Assembly: GCF_017426705.2 (NCBI RefSeq)
Contig: NZ_CP147251.1
Location: forward strand, 1,650,501 to 1,714,500
Reading direction: 5' to 3'
From: Enterococcus sp. DIV2402
GTDB lineage: Bacteria > Bacillota > Bacilli > Lactobacillales > Enterococcaceae
Length of the DNA stretch: 64,000 bases
This document shows positions 48,348-57,547 of the stretch, one piece after another; the first letter of the stretch is position 1, and every line of letters starts with the position of its first letter. Under the pieces are notes generated by a model. The model saw nothing but the letters and a program-made list of their open reading frames with translations, did no database searches and had not been told where the DNA came from. A program made the translations under genes and the position numbers.

Positions 48348-49730
48348 GTGAAGACCGCTTGGGATGAAGTCCAACCAAATCATATTTATCAAGTGTTCAA
48401 GAGCCTGCCTTTAACAAAAGAAGGCAATGATGGTTTATTATACCTCTACCAACCAATTATTGGTGCACAAGCTTTGGCTCTGTATTATGCATTATTGGGT
48501 GATGAGGAAGATTCGTTTGAAAATGACTTTGCGCACATTGATATGTTACATGCATTAAATATCGGTTTGCCAGATTTTTTACATGCTCGTAAACAATTAG
48601 AAGGTATGGGATTGCTTTCTGTTTTTATGAAAGAAGATGTAGAGTTTGGTCGAATGTTTTTATATCGCTTAGAAGAACCATTACATCCAGAAGTGTTTTT
48701 TAAAGATGAAACATATAGTTTTTTGCTATGGAGTGCAATTGGGGAGCGAAAATTTAATCAAATGGTTGAACGTTTTAAGCCTAAAAAGCTCGATGTCTCT
48801 AACTATCAAGAAATTACGTGTCGCTTTAAAGATGTGTATGGCTCAATTAACGAAGAATCATTTATGCGCAAATCATCAAAATTAGAACAAGTGGCACAAG
48901 TCTATGATGTGAATAAAAACAATGGTATTCAGCTTGATGCTTCTCAAATTGATTGGGACTTTTTACTTAACTTAGCTGAGAAAAAATATATTTCACGTAC
49001 AAACTTTACGACATCCTTTAATCATCAATTAGTTCTTTACCAAAATCTCTATGGCTTTGATGAGATGGAATTAGTTGACTTGATGACGGAAGCAGTATCT
49101 TTTATTGACGGTAAAGTGAATGAAAAAGAGCTTGCTAAGGTTGTAGCACGTCATACAAAGCAAATACCACAAAAAAAGACAGGGATTTATGTTTCAAAAG
49201 ATGCTGAAACTCGTCGCTTCAATACATTGCGTCAGTCGGGATTTTCTGAACAAGATATCGGTTTAATTCAGATGAGTGAAGCGACAGCACCAGCTGATTT
49301 TTTACAAGCAATCAAGCAAGAAAAGCATAGTTTTGTAGCGGATTCAGAAAGCTGGTTGTTGAAATCATTGATTGAGAAAAGTCCGCTAGCCAATAGCGTC
49401 ATCAATGTTTTGATGCATTATGTGCTAGTGGTACAAAACAATAGTTCATTACAAGCGAGCTTTGTTAATCGAATTGCAACCAATTGGTCCGAAATGGGAA
49501 TTAAAAGTCCTGAAGAGGCAATTAAACATGTTCGACAACTGGTTAAAGAATCTAAAGAAGCCAAAGAAAAACGAGAAACCCAACGAACCAATTACCGCAA
49601 ACCGATTCGTAAAGAAACATTACCTGACTGGGTTGATAATCCAGTTGAAGAAGTGGAAGATTCCGAAAAACAAGCAGCAATTAATCAACGATTGCAAGAA
49701 TATTTACAACGCAAAGAAGGTGAAAAATGA
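48348..49730 (+). CDS. dnaB: Replication initiation/helicase-loading protein DnaB (Gram-positive type)
   Basis: 460 residues. The Gram-positive DnaB that brings helicase to the origin with DnaD and DnaI, not the helicase itself. N-terminal winged-helix region (NHIYQVFKSLPLTKEGNDGLLYLYQPIIG), then DnaB/DnaD DDBH2 modules (DFLLNLAEKKYISRTNFTTS, FVNRIATNWSEMGIKSPEEA) and a charged tail. GTG start at 48348 after AAAGGAGG. Ends overlapping dnaI by 4 bases. Confidence 0.92.
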   Translation: MKTAWDEVQPNHIYQVFKSLPLTKEGNDGLLYLYQPIIGAQALALYYALLGDEEDSFENDFAHIDMLHALNIGLPDFLHARKQLEGMGLLSVFMKEDVEFGRMFLYRLEEPLHPEVFFKDETYSFLLWSAIGERKFNQMVERFKPKKLDVSNYQEITCRFKDVYGSINEESFMRKSSKLEQVAQVYDVNKNNGIQLDASQIDWDFLLNLAEKKYISRTNFTTSFNHQLVLYQNLYGFDEMELVDLMTEAVSFIDGKVNEKELAKVVARHTKQIPQKKTGIYVSKDAETRRFNTLRQSGFSEQDIGLIQMSEATAPADFLQAIKQEKHSFVADSESWLLKSLIEKSPLANSVINVLMHYVLVVQNNSSLQASFVNRIATNWSEMGIKSPEEAIKHVRQLVKESKEAKEKRETQRTNYRKPIRKETLPDWVDNPVEEVEDSEKQAAINQRLQEYLQRKEGEK

Positions 49731-50656
49731 TGGAAGATGTAGGTAAAAACTTAAATCGTCTATTAGATCAAAAAAATTATCGGACACGCTTTGAAGAAAT
49801 GATGCAAGAAGTTTTACAAGACGTCGATGTGCGTAATTTTTTAGATCTGCATAAAAATCGTTTAACCCAACAAGATATTGAGCGTAGTTATGCAAAACTT
49901 TATGAGTTTGTTCAAGAAAAACGTAAATTTGAGTTAAATGATCCAGCCCAAATTGCACCGGGATATGAGCCTCAGTTGATGTTAAATTTTCATTCAGTCG
50001 ATGTGACGTATATCCCAACTGAAGAATTATTAGCTAGAAGACATCAAGAAGAAGTGCGTAACCGCGTGCAAGCGTTGAATATGCCAAAAGACATCCAAGA
50101 AGCTCGTATTGCTACCTATGAAGGAACTGCTGGACGTGGTGAAGCATTAATGGCAGCAATTGATTTTATTGAAGCGTACAAAGAAGAACCAAAAAATTTT
50201 CATAAGGGCTTGTACTTAGCCGGCAGTTTTGGTATTGGCAAAACCTATCTTCTAGGGGCAATTGCTCGTGATTTAGCAGAAGCAGGTTTTTCATCGACGC
50301 TGTTACATTTCCCTTCATTTGCTGTTGAAATGAAACAAGCAATTGGTAAAGATCAAGTCGCTGAAAAAATGGAAGCTATCAAAAAAGCGCCGATTTTAAT
50401 GTTAGATGATATTGGTGCGGATGCCATGAGTAGCTGGATTCGGGATGAAGTATTTGGTGTGATTTTGCAATATCGGATGCAGGAACAACTCCCAACGTTT
50501 TTCACCTCTAACTTTACCATGTTAGAATTGGAAAAACATCTGTCTGTTACGCAACGTGGTGAAGAAGAACCATTAAAAGCTAAACGTATTATGGAACGTA
50601 TTCGCTACTTGACCAAAGAGGTTAGCATGAGTGGGCGTAATCGACGAAATCAATAG
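49727..50656 (+). CDS. dnaI: Primosomal protein DnaI (helicase loader)
   Basis: 309 residues. AAA+ ATPase that loads the replicative helicase. Walker A GSFGIGKTYLLGA (about residues 164-176), Walker B ILMLDDIGAD, FFTSNFTMLELEKHL. The N-terminal helicase-binding domain of Bacillus DnaI holds a zinc site, yet this protein contains no Cys at all; the corresponding stretch reads APGYEPQLMLNFHSVDVTY. Start at ATG 49727 (the second ATG at 49730 is also possible). Coupled to dnaB by ATGATG overlap. Confidence 0.92.
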   Translation: MMEDVGKNLNRLLDQKNYRTRFEEMMQEVLQDVDVRNFLDLHKNRLTQQDIERSYAKLYEFVQEKRKFELNDPAQIAPGYEPQLMLNFHSVDVTYIPTEELLARRHQEEVRNRVQALNMPKDIQEARIATYEGTAGRGEALMAAIDFIEAYKEEPKNFHKGLYLAGSFGIGKTYLLGAIARDLAEAGFSSTLLHFPSFAVEMKQAIGKDQVAEKMEAIKKAPILMLDDIGADAMSSWIRDEVFGVILQYRMQEQLPTFFTSNFTMLELEKHLSVTQRGEEEPLKAKRIMERIRYLTKEVSMSGRNRRNQ

Positions 50657-50668
50657 AGGTGAAACCAA

Positions 50669-51088
50669 ATGAAGAACTGGCTACTAGGTAGTCTTTTAGG
50701 ATTAAGTTTAGTCTTTGTGGCAGGCTGTGGTACTCAAAATGCTACACCTGAAACAAAAGAAAGTACTGAGAGTAGTGAAATAATGGAATCACGAACTATT
50801 TTTACAGGAACATTGACAGAGCATCTTGAAGAATCAGCAATGGAAGATGACAGTGTCTTATTGTTTTTAGAAAATGTGGAATCAATTGAAGACCCTGAAA
50901 ATATTGTTGACATTTTTATTCAGCATGGGGTCGGTATCAATGTGAAAACCAAAGATATTGCTTATTGGCGGGCGTGGCGCAAAGGAAGTAAAGTAGAAGT
51001 AACCTTAAAGGGACTTCCAGCAACCACAGCGTCAATTCCACCACAAGTTGCTGGAAATGCAATTGAAAATATTACCTTATTACCATAA
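50669..51088 (+). CDS. Putative small lipoprotein
   Basis: 139 residues. Signal MKNWLLGSLLGLSLVF with lipobox VAGC (Cys about 20), a Ser/Thr/Glu-rich linker and a compact domain (TIFTGTLTEHLEESAM, RAWRKGSKVEVTLKGLP) that could be an OB-like beta barrel. I do not recognise the family. Follows dnaI by 12 bases with GAGGTGA and shares its transcript; a hairpin follows. Confidence 0.7.
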   Translation: MKNWLLGSLLGLSLVFVAGCGTQNATPETKESTESSEIMESRTIFTGTLTEHLEESAMEDDSVLLFLENVESIEDPENIVDIFIQHGVGINVKTKDIAYWRAWRKGSKVEVTLKGLPATTASIPPQVAGNAIENITLLP

Positions 51089-51097
51089 ATATTGAGT

Positions 51098-51141
51098 ATT
51101 CTCTTGAATATGGTGTTGTGCCATTTTTAAGAGAATTTTTA
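51098..51141 (+). terminator. Terminator after the small lipoprotein gene
   Basis: ATTCTCTT...AAGAGAAT outer stem with AATATGG/CCATTTT inner stem (one mismatch), followed by TTTTT. Confidence 0.65.
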
Positions 51142-51161
51142 GTGAGAAAAGAGGAATTTTA

Positions 51162-51860
51162 ATGAACGAACAAGAATTATCACGACGCTTAGCACGTGTT
51201 GGTTCGCATGTTCCCCAAGATGCACGATTAGCAGATATTGGTTCAGATCATGCCTATCTACCCGTAGCGTTGATGTTAAAAAATAAAATTACATTCGCGG
51301 TAGCCGGTGAAGTTGTTAGGGGGCCTTTTCAATCAGCTGAAAAGCAAGTCCGTAAAAGTGGTTTAACAGATCGGATTGTTGTCCGTTTAGCTGATGGTTT
51401 AGAAGCGATTGAAGTGAATGATGAAATTAACGCAATCACCATTGCCGGTATGGGAGGGACATTAATTCGCTCAATTTTAGAAAGTGGTAAAAATAATGGT
51501 CGAATGAATGGTACTGAACGTCTCATCCTCCAACCAAATATCGGTGAGAAAACATTACGGGAATGGTTAGCACAAAATGACTATGCAATTATTGAAGAAG
51601 AAATTTTAGAAGAAAACAAAAAGACGTATGAAATTATTGTTGCCGAAAAACAGAAACCTACGACCTATACTGAGCAAGAATTATTTTTTGGTCCGAAATT
51701 ATTAGAAGAAAAAAATGAGGTTTTCTTCCAAAAATGGCAACGTGAACTAACTGCTAAAGAACGTGTGTTAAGTCAATTAGAAAAAGCTGAAGAAAAACCT
51801 TTAGAAAAAGTTGAAGAAATAAAAATGCAACTTGCTTGGATTAAGGAGGTTTTGGCATGA
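51162..51860 (+). CDS. trmK: tRNA (adenine(22)-N(1))-methyltransferase
   Basis: 232 residues. Class I SAM methyltransferase acting on A22 of tRNAs. RLARVGSHVPQDARLADIGSDHAYLP (SAM motif I) and ITIAGMGGTLIRSIL (catalytic region) are characteristic. A C-terminal coiled-coil-like segment (ELTAKERVLSQLEKAEEK) follows. Overlaps the next gene by 4 bases (ATGA), the usual trmK-nif3 pair. Confidence 0.93.
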   Translation: MNEQELSRRLARVGSHVPQDARLADIGSDHAYLPVALMLKNKITFAVAGEVVRGPFQSAEKQVRKSGLTDRIVVRLADGLEAIEVNDEINAITIAGMGGTLIRSILESGKNNGRMNGTERLILQPNIGEKTLREWLAQNDYAIIEEEILEENKKTYEIIVAEKQKPTTYTEQELFFGPKLLEEKNEVFFQKWQRELTAKERVLSQLEKAEEKPLEKVEEIKMQLAWIKEVLA

Positions 51861-52978
51861 GCCTTTCAGCCAAAGAATTTATTCATCGCTTTGAAGAATA
51901 TTGTCCTTTATGGTTAGCAGAAGAAGGCGATCCAGTCGGTTTACATATTGGAACATTAGACCGTGAGATTCAACGTGTGATGATGACTTTAGATGTTCGT
52001 CCAGAAGTTGTGGAAGAAGCAATTGAAAAAAAAATTGACTTGATTATAGCTAAGCATCCGCCTATTTTTCGTCCTATTCAGCGTTTAACTGAAGATGATT
52101 TACAAACAAAGATGTATATTGATTTATTACGTCATAACATTTCTGTTTATGCCGCACATACAAACATGGATATCATCGAAGACGGACTAAATGATTGGTT
52201 TTGCGAAATGTTGGGTATTCAAGTGACAAATTATTTGAAAAAAACACATGAGATTCACTTTAAAAAATTAGCTGTGTATGTTCCTGTTGAAGCAAGTGCA
52301 GCGATGCGTCAAGCGTTAGGTGATGCCGGTGCAGGAACACAAGGGAATTACCATCATACGAGTTATTCGTTGATTGGTACGGGACGTTTTACGCCAACCG
52401 AGGCAGCCAATCCAGCGATTGGTTCAGCAAATAAAGCAGAGCAAGTACAAGAAGCCCGAATTGAAGTACTTTACCCTGAGACAATTCAACAACAAGTATT
52501 AGCAGCGATGTTTTCTGTTCACCCTTACGAAGAGCCTGCCTATGATATTTTAACGTTGGACAATCCACCACAAACATTTGGATTAGGTCGTGTGGGGAAA
52601 TTAGCCCAGCCAATGTCGATTGATGCCTTTACACAAAAAGTGAAAGAAGTTTTTCAATTAGATGGTTTGCGGTTGATTGAACCACAGCAACCGAAAAAAA
52701 TGATTCAAACAATTGCCATTTGTGGTGGTTCAGGTGGTAATTTTTATGGAGATGCATTAAAAGCTGGCGCAGACGTCTATATTACAGGCGATGTTTATTA
52801 TCATACAGCGCATGATATGCAAACAAATGGGTTGACAGTTATCGATCCTGGTCATAACATTGAAGTTGTCTGTGTACCAAAATTCATAGAAAAAATGGAA
52901 GAATGGAAAAAAGAACAGCAATGGGATATCGAATTTATCCCATCTGAAACAAATACCAATCCTTTCCAATTTAGATAA
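51857..52978 (+). CDS. Nif3-like dinuclear metal center protein (YqfO type)
   Basis: 373 residues. Nif3 fold with an inserted CutA1/PII-like domain (about 130-235), the YqfO arrangement. Metal-binding residues are in IIAKHPPIF, AAHTNMDI and DVYYHTAHDMQ. Often annotated GTP cyclohydrolase 1 type 2, though the biochemical role is unsettled. Coupled to trmK. Confidence 0.9.
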   Translation: MSLSAKEFIHRFEEYCPLWLAEEGDPVGLHIGTLDREIQRVMMTLDVRPEVVEEAIEKKIDLIIAKHPPIFRPIQRLTEDDLQTKMYIDLLRHNISVYAAHTNMDIIEDGLNDWFCEMLGIQVTNYLKKTHEIHFKKLAVYVPVEASAAMRQALGDAGAGTQGNYHHTSYSLIGTGRFTPTEAANPAIGSANKAEQVQEARIEVLYPETIQQQVLAAMFSVHPYEEPAYDILTLDNPPQTFGLGRVGKLAQPMSIDAFTQKVKEVFQLDGLRLIEPQQPKKMIQTIAICGGSGGNFYGDALKAGADVYITGDVYYHTAHDMQTNGLTVIDPGHNIEVVCVPKFIEKMEEWKKEQQWDIEFIPSETNTNPFQFR

Positions 52979-52993
52979 GAGGAGTAATGTCAG

Positions 52994-54223
52994 ATGTACG
53001 AAAATTTATTACCACGTTTTTTACGTTATGTAACAACAGAAACACGTTCAAATCCAGAAAGCACTACAACACCTTCAACGCAAACGCAAGTTGCTTTTGC
53101 GCATACATTGAAAAATGAGTTAGAAGAATTAGGTTTATTTGATGTCCATTACAATGAAAAAAATGGGTTTGTCCTAGCAACTTTACCAGCAAATACCGAT
53201 AAAGAAGTGCCAGCAATTGGATTTATCGCACATATGGATACAGCTGATTTTAATGCGGTCAATGTCAATCCACAACTTATAGAAAATTATGACGGTGTGT
53301 CTGATATTCCATTGGATAAAGATGGGAAATATGTCTTAACTACCGCAGATTTTCCTAATTTAAAGAATTACACGGGTCAAACATTAATCACTACAGATGG
53401 TTCTACCTTGTTAGGTGCAGATGATAAAGCAGGGATAGCAGAAATTATGACAGCAATGGAAATTTTGTTAGCTAATCCATCAATTCCACATGGTGAAATT
53501 AAAGTGGCATTCGGTCCTGATGAAGAAATCGGGGTTGGCGCTGATAAGTTTGATGTAGAAGATTTCAACGTTCAATTTGCCTATACGATGGACGGAGGTC
53601 CAGTAGGTGAATTACAATACGAAACGTTCAATGCAGCACAAGCAGATATTACTTTTTATGGTAAGAATGTTCATCCTGGTACAGCAAAAGATACCATGAT
53701 TAATGCACTACAATTAGCAATCGATTTTCAAAATCAATTGCCTGCGGACGAAGTTCCTGAAAAAACAGATGGCTATGAGGGATTCTTCCATTTAATGGGA
53801 TTATCTGGTTCTGTAGAAGAAGCGAAAATGAGCTACATTATTCGTGACCATAACCGCGAAAAATTTGAAGCACGTAAAAATCTAATTACAGAAATTCAAG
53901 AAAAAATGAACCATCCGTTCGATCAAGAACGTGTTGCTGTTCATATGTATGACCAATACTACAACATGAAAGAAGTCATTGAAAAAGATATGAGTATCAT
54001 TGATGTTGCTGAGCAAGCGATGCATGAATTAGCAATCCAACCAATTATTGAACCAGTACGTGGTGGAACAGATGGCTCAAAAATTTCCTATATGGGAATT
54101 CCAACACCAAATATTTTTGCAGGTGGCGAAAATATGCATGGTCGTTTTGAATACGTTTCTTTACAAGCGATGGAAAAAGCAACAGACGTTATTGTCAAAA
54201 TCGCTGAATTAGTTGCAAAATAA
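52994..54223 (+). CDS. pepT: Peptidase T (tripeptide aminopeptidase)
   Basis: 409 residues, zinc-dependent M20 family. Motifs: [50 protein letters not shown] and [21 protein letters not shown]. Releases the N-terminal residue of tripeptides in the cytosol. Starts 15 bases after the Nif3-like gene (GAGGAG ahead). Confidence 0.95.
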   Translation: MYENLLPRFLRYVTTETRSNPESTTTPSTQTQVAFAHTLKNELEELGLFDVHYNEKNGFVLATLPANTDKEVPAIGFIAHMDTADFNAVNVNPQLIENYDGVSDIPLDKDGKYVLTTADFPNLKNYTGQTLITTDGSTLLGADDKAGIAEIMTAMEILLANPSIPHGEIKVAFGPDEEIGVGADKFDVEDFNVQFAYTMDGGPVGELQYETFNAAQADITFYGKNVHPGTAKDTMINALQLAIDFQNQLPADEVPEKTDGYEGFFHLMGLSGSVEEAKMSYIIRDHNREKFEARKNLITEIQEKMNHPFDQERVAVHMYDQYYNMKEVIEKDMSIIDVAEQAMHELAIQPIIEPVRGGTDGSKISYMGIPTPNIFAGGENMHGRFEYVSLQAMEKATDVIVKIAELVAK

Positions 54224-54224
54224 C

Positions 54225-54266
54225 AAAAAAGATAGTAAAGTCGAATTGAACTTTACTATCTTTTTT
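54225..54266 (+). terminator. Terminator of pepT
   Basis: Perfect 17-bp stem AAAAAAGATAGTAAAGT with its complement and 8-base loop, ending in T6. It lies directly against the ribosome binding site of the next gene. Confidence 0.85.
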
Positions 54267-54279
54267 AGGGGTGAGTAAG

Positions 54280-55182
54280 ATGAAAATCATGGTCATTTAT
54301 AATGATACGTCTGGTAAAAACGAAGGTGAGCAAATTGCTAATAACTTCAAAAACTTTGTGAAAAATAACAAAGATGTTAAAAAAATTATTTTTCAAGTCA
54401 CAAATCCAGATGTTGATGAAAAGAAAATTCTTCAAAGTGCAAAAGATCATCAAATCGACACCCTTGTAGTTATTGGCGGCGATGGCACTGTCCATCATGT
54501 GGTTCGCATGTTCCAAGAAACGATTGACCAATATCAAGTCGGCTTGATTCCAGGTGGAACAGTTAATAATTTAGCTCGTGTATTAGCTATTCCGTTAGAA
54601 CAAGATGAGGCTTTTAATGTAATAATTAATCAACACACACGTAAAATCGATTATGCAAAGGTGAACGATGATGTGATGATTTCGACTATGACAGTTGGTA
54701 TTTTAGCAGATACTGCATCGAAAGTTAGTCAAGAAGAAAAGCAAAAATATGGTCCATTGGCATTTACAAAACGTTTTTTCCGTATCTTATTCAAGCGCCG
54801 AAAATATCCACTTTCTATTCAAACAGAAGATGATTTTTGGCAAGGAAAGGCGCATTTAGTGACAATTACTATGACAAATTCAGTTGGTGGATTTACTCAA
54901 TTTGATGCATCTGCCACACCAGATGATGGACAAATGCATGTGACGATTATTCCGAAATTGCAATTTTTCCGTTTTATTTATAATATTCCACGTATTTTTA
55001 AAGGAGAATTTCATAAAATTCCAGGAGTAACTTATTTTTCAGCCAAAGAAGCCACACTAACACCGTTGACTGATGAGAAAAAAATTGTTACTCGAACCGA
55101 TGGAGACCCAACAGATGATTTACCTGTTCACTTACAAGCGATTCATCAAAAATTAGCAGTGTTTACACCTTCAACAAAATAA
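54280..55182 (+). CDS. Diacylglycerol/lipid kinase family protein
   Basis: 300 residues, DAGK catalytic domain: VVIGGDGTVHHVVRMF and GLIPGGTVNNLARVLAIP (nucleotide binding), with a C-terminal beta domain ending in TRTDGDPTDDLPVHLQA. Likely phosphorylates diacylglycerol or a related lipid; YegS/DgkB-like. ATG 54280 chosen over GTG 54271 because AGGGGTGAG lies just before it. No separate promoter seen after the pepT terminator, so read-through may drive it. Confidence 0.87.
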   Translation: MKIMVIYNDTSGKNEGEQIANNFKNFVKNNKDVKKIIFQVTNPDVDEKKILQSAKDHQIDTLVVIGGDGTVHHVVRMFQETIDQYQVGLIPGGTVNNLARVLAIPLEQDEAFNVIINQHTRKIDYAKVNDDVMISTMTVGILADTASKVSQEEKQKYGPLAFTKRFFRILFKRRKYPLSIQTEDDFWQGKAHLVTITMTNSVGGFTQFDASATPDDGQMHVTIIPKLQFFRFIYNIPRIFKGEFHKIPGVTYFSAKEATLTPLTDEKKIVTRTDGDPTDDLPVHLQAIHQKLAVFTPSTK

Positions 55183-55184
55183 AG

Positions 55185-55219
55185 GAAAAGCAGACGATGA
55201 GAATTGTCTGCTTTTCTAT
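55185..55219 (+). terminator. Probable terminator after the lipid kinase gene
   Basis: GAAAAGCAGAC/GTCTGCTTTTC stem, 9-base loop, short T-rich tail. Confidence 0.6.
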
Positions 55220-55246
55220 TGATAAATTCTCATTGTAAGTTATCCT
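55219..55246 (+). promoter_or_regulatory. Possible promoter of the DUF1294 gene
   Basis: TTGATA (55219-55224) and TATCCT (55241-55246), spacing 16. Confidence 0.35.
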
Positions 55247-55264
55247 ATAGGTATGGAGGTTTAT

Positions 55265-55534
55265 ATGTCAGAAATAATTCAAAATCCGGTATGGATGTAT
55301 TTGATACTGGTCAATGTGTATGTATTTTGTTTAATGGGCTACGATAAGCAGCAAGCAAAAAAAAGACGATGGCGTGTACCAGAAGCAAATCTTTTGTTTT
55401 TTGGGATTATTGGTGGAGGTCTAGGTGGTCTACTTGCACGCGCTTTTTTCCATCATAAGACGCGTAAACCTAAATTTTTAGTTTGCTTTCTAGTTGGTGT
55501 CGTTTTTGATGGATTATTGCTCTTTTTTAGTTAG
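55265..55534 (+). CDS. DUF1294 small membrane protein
   Basis: 89 residues. YDKQQAKKRRWRVPE and GIIGGGLGGLLARAFFHHKTRKPKF are the hallmark DUF1294 segments between three hydrophobic helices. Function unknown. ATG 55265 chosen: GGAGG at 55255-55259 falls between it and the in-frame ATG at 55253. Confidence 0.82.
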   Translation: MSEIIQNPVWMYLILVNVYVFCLMGYDKQQAKKRRWRVPEANLLFFGIIGGGLGGLLARAFFHHKTRKPKFLVCFLVGVVFDGLLLFFS

Positions 55535-55543
55535 GAGAATGAA

Positions 55544-56578
55544 ATGAAAATAAATGCAAAAGCTAAATTTATCTTAAATATTTTAGCGTTATTACTGATT
55601 TTTGGAATCATGTTTTATTTAATTAAAAATTCTTTATCCGACATACTTGCGGAATTAAAAGAAACAACGATTATTGTTTTAGTGGGTGTCGTTTTTTTAG
55701 GAATTGCCTATCAATTTTTTGAAGGTTGGTCTATTCGTTCAATTGTGACCGGCTTCTCTAAGAAATTTCGTATTTTTGATGGAATGCTAACGGCTTTTTA
55801 TGTGGCTTTTTATCGGGTGATTACATTTGGCATGGGGACGTTAATCTCAGAAATTAATTTTTATAATCGTAAAGGATTAAAAGTTTCGCAAGGGATGGGT
55901 GTTGCAGCGCTACATATGATTATGTATAAAGGTGCTATTCTAACCTATGCTATCTTTGCATTAATTATCCAATTTTCTCTGTTTTATGAACATGCGCCTA
56001 AAATGATTCCATTGATTTTATTGGGCATGGTCATGACAGGTGTGATTATCTCATTCTTTTTAGTTATCTCAATAAGTTTAAAATTACAAGTTGGTTTTGT
56101 CATGTTGTGTCATCGTTTCTTAAAGACAAAAAAAATGCGTGATTTTGTTGATCGGTGCAATATTCAAATCTATTCTTTGCGAGAAACTGTTTCTTCTGTT
56201 TTAAAAGATCGAACAGCCCTTGTTAAAATTTATTTGTTAAATTTATTGAAATTGAGCATGTGGTATCTCATTCCGTATGTTTGTTTAGTAGACAATCATC
56301 CAGATATTGACTTTTTATTAGTCTTTTCCTTGATTAGTTTCACCCTCGTTTTGGCGGGTGTTTTGCCTTCTCCTGCGGGTATCGGAGCATTTGAATTTGT
56401 CTATCTCTTTTTATTTAGTCCATTAGTAGGAACCGTGGATGCCGTATCATCTATGTTGTTATATCGCTTTGCATCGTATGTCTTACCATTTTTACTTGGA
56501 TTTGTTGGTGTATTAGTCGATCGTAAAAATGCTATTTCAAATGAATTAGAAGAATTGAAGGCAGAGAGAAGTGAATAG
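55544..56578 (+). CDS. Flippase-like membrane protein (lysylphosphatidylglycerol synthase TM region)
   Basis: 344 residues, about eight membrane helices, of the UPF0104/LPG_synthase_TM family: EGWSIRSIVTGFSKKF, VAFYRVITFGMGTLISE and the conserved GVLPSPAGIGAFEFVYLFLF. It lacks the cytosolic synthase domain of MprF, so it is not a full lysyl-PG synthase; a lipid translocation role is inferred from the family. The next gene starts 3 bases after its stop. Confidence 0.83.
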   Translation: MKINAKAKFILNILALLLIFGIMFYLIKNSLSDILAELKETTIIVLVGVVFLGIAYQFFEGWSIRSIVTGFSKKFRIFDGMLTAFYVAFYRVITFGMGTLISEINFYNRKGLKVSQGMGVAALHMIMYKGAILTYAIFALIIQFSLFYEHAPKMIPLILLGMVMTGVIISFFLVISISLKLQVGFVMLCHRFLKTKKMRDFVDRCNIQIYSLRETVSSVLKDRTALVKIYLLNLLKLSMWYLIPYVCLVDNHPDIDFLLVFSLISFTLVLAGVLPSPAGIGAFEFVYLFLFSPLVGTVDAVSSMLLYRFASYVLPFLLGFVGVLVDRKNAISNELEELKAERSE

Positions 56579-56581
56579 CGG

Positions 56582-57184
56582 ATGAATGTTGAAGTAGATG
56601 AATTATCTGCTTACGTAGAGGACTTACCAGAACTAGCGATTCATTCAAAAGAAATTAAAGAATTAACAGAGACGTTGTTTTTGGTAAGTGACACAGAAAT
56701 AGAAAAGGTTCAAAAAGCATTTGTTTTTGTTCGAGATAAAATTGCCCATTCTTGGGATGTTCAACAAAATGAAGTCACTAAAACTTCGCTAGAGGTATTA
56801 CATGCTGGTCATGGAATTTGCTATGCAAAGGCTAATTTATTAGCAGCTATTTTACGGAATGAAACGATTCCCACAGGATTTTGTTACCAACGTTTATTGC
56901 TAATGGATAAAGAAACAGGCAAATATTGCATTCATGCGCTTAATGCAGTCTATCTACACTCCAAAAAAAGATGGGTAAAATTAGATGCGCGTGGAAATAA
57001 AGAAGGGATTCAGGCAGATTTTGATGGGAAAGTAGAAAAATTGGCGTTTGTTCCTAATTCGGAAGAGGATGAATACACGTATCCAACTATTTATGTGAAA
57101 CCAAACAGTCAAACGATGATCACTCTGTCTGAAGCTACGAATGCTTGCGAGATGTATTTGAAGGATTTACCTGAAATTATTTAA
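56582..57184 (+). CDS. Transglutaminase-like protein
   Basis: 200 residues. Transglutaminase-core fold with the Cys-His-Asp triad: GHGICYAKANLLAA (Cys), IHALNAVY (His), KLDARGN (Asp). No signal peptide, so cytosolic; substrate unknown, protease-like or cross-linking activity possible. Only 3 bases after the flippase-like gene, so co-transcribed. Confidence 0.8.
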   Translation: MNVEVDELSAYVEDLPELAIHSKEIKELTETLFLVSDTEIEKVQKAFVFVRDKIAHSWDVQQNEVTKTSLEVLHAGHGICYAKANLLAAILRNETIPTGFCYQRLLLMDKETGKYCIHALNAVYLHSKKRWVKLDARGNKEGIQADFDGKVEKLAFVPNSEEDEYTYPTIYVKPNSQTMITLSEATNACEMYLKDLPEII

Positions 57185-57249
57185 AATAATTGCCACAACA
57201 TCCAATTTTTGTTAGGCTTAAATTGAGAAAACCAAAGGGAGTGACGAAT

Positions 57250-57423
57250 ATGAAGAAAAAAGATGATGTAAATTATACAGCTCTTGGTGTCGCATTAGGT
57301 CCCGCTTTTGGTGTCGTATTTGGTTTATTATTTGATAATTTAGCTCTAGGTATTGCTTTAGGGGTGGCACTTGGCGTTGCCATTGGTGCTGGATTAGATA
57401 GTCAGAAAAAGAAAGAGAAGTAA
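57250..57423 (+). CDS. Small glycine-zipper membrane protein
   Basis: 57 residues: charged N-terminus (MKKKDDVNYTALG), then two glycine/alanine-rich hydrophobic stretches (LGPAFGVVFGLLF, LGIALGVALGVAIGAGL) and a Lys-rich tail. The repeated small-residue pattern suggests a membrane helical hairpin that packs tightly. ATG 57250 chosen, 7 bases after GGGAG. Function unknown. Confidence 0.68.
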   Translation: MKKKDDVNYTALGVALGPAFGVVFGLLFDNLALGIALGVALGVAIGAGLDSQKKKEK

Positions 57424-57431
57424 AATGATTT

Positions 57432-57465
57432 GATAGAAAGCTATTATAGCTTTCTATCTTTTTTT
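57432..57465 (+). terminator. Terminator after the glycine-zipper gene
   Basis: Perfect 12-bp stem GATAGAAAGCTA/TAGCTTTCTATC, loop TTA, seven T. Confidence 0.88.
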
Positions 57466-57468
57466 GTA

Positions 57469-57514
57469 TTTAGTTTACATGAGGTTCTATTTTAGTTTAC
57501 AAATTAAACTAAAA
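57469..57514. promoter_or_regulatory. Operator region of the MarR-GNAT gene
   Basis: TTTTAGTTT-N7-AAACTAAAA (57490-57514) is a perfect 9-bp inverted repeat. A further half-site TTTAGTTTAC at 57469-57478 repeats 57491-57500 exactly, 22 bases (about two helix turns) away. It lies 33 bases before the start codon, with a TTTACA that could be the -35 inside it. Typical layout for MarR autorepression. Confidence 0.65.
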
Positions 57515-57547
57515 TGTATAAATTATAAATAAAGGAGGATTCGATAG

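Noticed and set aside
55544..56578. MprF (lysylphosphatidylglycerol synthase)
   Set aside because: Only the membrane flippase-like region is present; the roughly 300-residue cytosolic synthase domain is absent.
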